From Rhodoferax lacus (GTDB lineage Bacteria > Pseudomonadota > Gammaproteobacteria > Burkholderiales > Burkholderiaceae_C), in the NCBI RefSeq assembly GCF_003415675.1, contig NZ_QFZK01000004.1, positions 310,001 to 374,000 on the forward strand: 64,000 nucleotides of DNA, written 5' to 3'. Shown in pieces: positions 61,665 to 64,000 of this stretch (position 1 is the stretch's first letter; every line of letters begins with the position of its first letter). The position numbers and the translations under genes were made by a program. The notes below the pieces were generated by a model. The model worked only from the letters and a program-made list of their open reading frames with translations, did not search any database and had not been told where the DNA came from.

Positions 61665-63434
61665 CTAAGGATTTTTGCGGATCAGCGTACCGCTGCTGGT
61701 CTGCACATCGGCCTCATACAGGCCTTCCCAGCGGTCGCCGCTGGTCCATGTGAAAGTGCCCTGGCCGTGTTTGGCGCCGGCTTTCCATTGGCCGGCGTAG
61801 CGGTCGCCACTGGCCCAGGTGAAGGTGCCGGTCTGGTGGGGCACACCGCCTGTCACCTGGCCTTCGTAGCGGTCGCCATTGGCAAACAGCAGCGTGCCCT
61901 GGCCCTCGGGTTTGCCGGCCTTCCAGTCACCTTCAAATTTCTGGCCGTTCTTCCAGGTGTAGCTGCCATTGCCATGGGGTTCGCCGGCGATGAAGCGGCC
62001 GGTGTAGCGGTCGCCCGAGGCATAGGCCATGCTGCCTGTGCCCTTGGGGACGCCGTTTTCCACTGCGCCCTCAAAGTGGTTGCCGTTGGCAAAGTCCACC
62101 ACGGCCTGGCCAGTGGCCACGTCGTTGACCCAGTCGCCCTGGTAGCGGTGGCCGTTGGCCCAGGCAAAGCGGCCCTTGCCGTGGCGCTTGCCATTCAGCA
62201 GGCTGCCCTCAAACACATCGCCATTGGCCCAGGTGAGCTTGCCACTTCCGGTGTAGGTGGGGGTGTCCACATCGCGTACGAACTGGCCCTTGAAGTGCAT
62301 GTCGCCCACCGCGAAATCTTCGGGTTGGGCCTGGGGCTTGGCAGGTGCTGCGGCTTGCTGCACGGCTGCCGTCACAGAGGCAAAGGCACCGCTGAGTGTG
62401 GCGCCCAACGAGGAAGTGCTGCTGGCGGTGCTGGCTGCCGCAGTGGACGCGGTTGAGGTGGTGGATGCTGCTGCCGCCAGCGCTGTGGAGCCCACGGGGG
62501 CTGCGGCCTGCGCCACGGCCTTGGCCGGGGTGCTGGCGGCGGCCGCAGTGGCGGGCTTGTTCAACGGCACAGCCGCTGCCGCCACGGCCGGGCTGCGCGC
62601 CACCCACGGCGTGCCGCGTTCGCGGGCCAGGGCCTGGGCGTTGTTGCGGGCCGAGTCCTGTGCGGCAGCACCCTTGCACTGCGCCAGGGCCTCGCGCCAC
62701 AGGGTCTCGGCCACCATCAGGCCGTCCTGCTTGTCTTCGCGTGTCATGCCGGCAGCACTTGCGCGCAGCTTCTGGGTCTGCTCGCGGGCCCGGTCAAATT
62801 GGGGCGCACAGAACTCGGCGTTGAAGCCGTCGATCTCGGACTGCTCCTGGCGTTTGATGGCCAGCTCCTTTTGCGAGCCGGTGCAGCGCTCGCTGGCGAC
62901 GTCCCACATGTCTTCGGACTTGTGAAACAGCGTGGCTGCGTCATTCCAGCGCCGCTCGCCCAGTGCCGTGCGGGCCAGGTTTTGCAGGGTCGCTGCGTCC
63001 TTGTGGGCGGCCGTGCATTCAGGGCCGTCGCCCAGTTGCTCGTTCAGAACCGCGCTGGCCTTTTGGCTCTCGGCCAGGTTGCGCTGGGCCCGGTCTTTGG
63101 CGCGGCCCTCGCAGCGCTCGATGGCCTGGCTCCACAGCGCCTGGGCTGCGGCATGCAGGGGCAGCAGGGCCGTGCCTTCCTGCTTTTCTGCCTGCGCGGT
63201 CAAGGCGCGCAGGTCGGCGGCCATAGCCTTGTCGGTTAGCGAGCGGCAACTCTCCAGCGCCACCGGCTCCGGCGGCGCTGCAGCTTCGGCAGGCACGGCG
63301 GCGGTGGCATCAGAGGGTGTATCTGTTGGCGCAGCGGCAGGTGCCGTCGCCGGGGCGGGTACCCCTGCCGCCGGGGACTGCGCCAGGGCGCACAAGGGAA
63401 ACAACAAACACAGGGCAGCAAGATTCAAACGCAC
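61665..63434 (-). CDS. Secreted MORN-repeat protein
   Basis: A 589-residue protein. Signal peptide about 1-18 (MRLNLAALCLLFPLCALA), a Cys-containing helical middle (about 60-270), an Ala/Ser/Thr-rich linker, and about eight MORN repeats in the last 200 residues (GDVFEGSLLNGKRHGKGRF, GDRYAGQWKAGAKHGQGTF). MORN arrays bind lipids or proteins. GTG 63434 with AAGGAA upstream. It follows the next gene on this strand by ten bases and so probably shares its transcript. Confidence 0.9.
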   Translation of the reverse strand: MRLNLAALCLLFPLCALAQSPAAGVPAPATAPAAAPTDTPSDATAAVPAEAAAPPEPVALESCRSLTDKAMAADLRALTAQAEKQEGTALLPLHAAAQALWSQAIERCEGRAKDRAQRNLAESQKASAVLNEQLGDGPECTAAHKDAATLQNLARTALGERRWNDAATLFHKSEDMWDVASERCTGSQKELAIKRQEQSEIDGFNAEFCAPQFDRAREQTQKLRASAAGMTREDKQDGLMVAETLWREALAQCKGAAAQDSARNNAQALARERGTPWVARSPAVAAAAVPLNKPATAAAASTPAKAVAQAAAPVGSTALAAAASTTSTASTAAASTASSTSSLGATLSGAFASVTAAVQQAAAPAKPQAQPEDFAVGDMHFKGQFVRDVDTPTYTGSGKLTWANGDVFEGSLLNGKRHGKGRFAWANGHRYQGDWVNDVATGQAVVDFANGNHFEGAVENGVPKGTGSMAYASGDRYTGRFIAGEPHGNGSYTWKNGQKFEGDWKAGKPEGQGTLLFANGDRYEGQVTGGVPHQTGTFTWASGDRYAGQWKAGAKHGQGTFTWTSGDRWEGLYEADVQTSSGTLIRKNP

Positions 63435-63444
63435 AACATTTCCT

Positions 63445-64000
63445 TCAATGGGATTGCACCGGCATGTTCAACATGCCATCGACCAGACCACGGGCAAAGG
63501 GTTGCAGGCGCTGCGCCGGGTCATCCTCTGATTCGTACGAAAAAGCGCCGGGCGCGGAGGCCACCGGCATGTCGGCCATGGCCACCTGCAGGTCTTCCGG
63601 GCGCAGGCCCTGCAGGATGGCCACCACGTCCTCGCGGCGTCCGCGGGATTCGGCAAGGGTGTTGAGGGCGTTCAGCCGGTCCGGGTCCAGTGCCATGGAG
63701 TTGGTGGTCAGGCCGCGCTCAATGAGCTTTTGGTGCAGGGTGAAACTGGCCAGCGGGTCGGCCTTGAGTTGCTCCATGCGGGCATAGGCCCAGGCGTCGG
63801 CCTTCTCGAAAATCGTGGAGGCCACCCAGGCCACGCCCGAGAGCGAACCCCGGTTGGCAGCGGCCTGCTGCATGGCATTGGCTACCTGGGCCTGCGTCAG
63901 CTTGCGCACTACGCCGGTGGCTTCGTCCCGGATGCGGTTGGTGGCGGCTGCCGTGGCCTGGTCCAGCAACTGGCGTTTGATCACCTCGGTGGCCACGCTG
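63445..64000 (-). CDS. Hypothetical protein, truncated at the window edge
   Basis: The minus-strand frame is open to the last base, so the true start may lie beyond 64000; a GTG at 63996 is an alternative. About 183 residues are seen: VIKRQLLDQATAAATNRIRD, then helical segments and a C-terminus LQPFARGLVDGMLNMPVQSH. I recognise no family. It sits directly upstream of the MORN-repeat gene in one operon. Confidence 0.65.
   Translation of the reverse strand, partial: SVATEVIKRQLLDQATAAATNRIRDEATGVVRKLTQAQVANAMQQAAANRGSLSGVAWVASTIFEKADAWAYARMEQLKADPLASFTLHQKLIERGLTTNSMALDPDRLNALNTLAESRGRREDVVAILQGLRPEDLQVAMADMPVASAPGAFSYESEDDPAQRLQPFARGLVDGMLNMPVQSH

Overview
The window is GC-rich, gene-dense DNA from a beta-proteobacterium, most likely Burkholderiales, family Comamonadaceae (Rhodoferax-like). 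This rests on the overall gene content, the style of the chemoreceptors, CcoG, the DUF3422 and DUF779 proteins and the Burkholderiales-type intergenic repeats; no rRNA or species marker is present. I see no tRNA, rRNA, CRISPR array or intact mobile element. About 60 protein genes are supported, mostly in short operons on both strands.

Layout. 1-3.4 kb: the end of a GIDE-like membrane protein, a chemoreceptor with a C-terminal Cache-like domain, and an NAD-type isocitrate dehydrogenase. 3.5-8.3 kb: a pyruvate:ferredoxin oxidoreductase operon (gamma, alpha, beta, then a GltD-like flavoprotein fused to a 2[4Fe-4S] ferredoxin) behind a perfect FNR box. 8.3-13 kb: a HigBA toxin-antitoxin pair, a large lipoprotein and a receiver-TPR protein. 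13-18 kb: two DMT-transporter/DODA-type dioxygenase pairs, UspA and a hemerythrin. 18.3-20.5 kb: aldehyde dehydrogenase plus DUF779. 20.5-31.3 kb: assorted transport, porin, reductase and chemotaxis genes. 31.5-34.7 kb: glutathione-dependent formaldehyde dehydrogenase and an SSB-like/EcsC/luciferase-like operon. 34.8-37.5 kb: a cobalamin riboswitch directly upstream of a glycine-betaine-type Rieske monooxygenase and its reductase. 37.5-49.5 kb: a molybdopterin oxidoreductase, peptidase, MFS, nitroreductase, DegQ-type protease, AhpD-like protein and a Crp/Fnr regulator. 50.4-53 kb: a flavoprotein/membrane-protein/octaheme-cytochrome module. 54-55 kb: a decayed spot (IS481 remnant and a broken ACT gene). 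55-64 kb: ureohydrolase, CoaX, persulfide dioxygenase-rhodanese with a CstR-like repressor, CcoG and a MORN-repeat protein.

How the parts fit. Five promoters (por operon, uspA, second chemoreceptor, DUF3149 gene, ccoG) carry FNR-type sites with a -10-like hexamer at a near-constant class II distance, and the window itself encodes a Crp/Fnr regulator with the matching ETVSR recognition helix. This suggests a facultative anaerobe that switches pyruvate oxidation, taxis and terminal-oxidase assembly with oxygen. Betaine demethylation (gbcAB-like) would release formaldehyde, which the nearby frmA can oxidise. A GC-rich structured repeat recurs at four sites, once inside the porG reading frame.

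The strongest candidates for something new are the B12-riboswitch-controlled Rieske oxygenase, the flavoprotein/octaheme-cytochrome module, and the structured repeat whose hairpin stems covary between copies.
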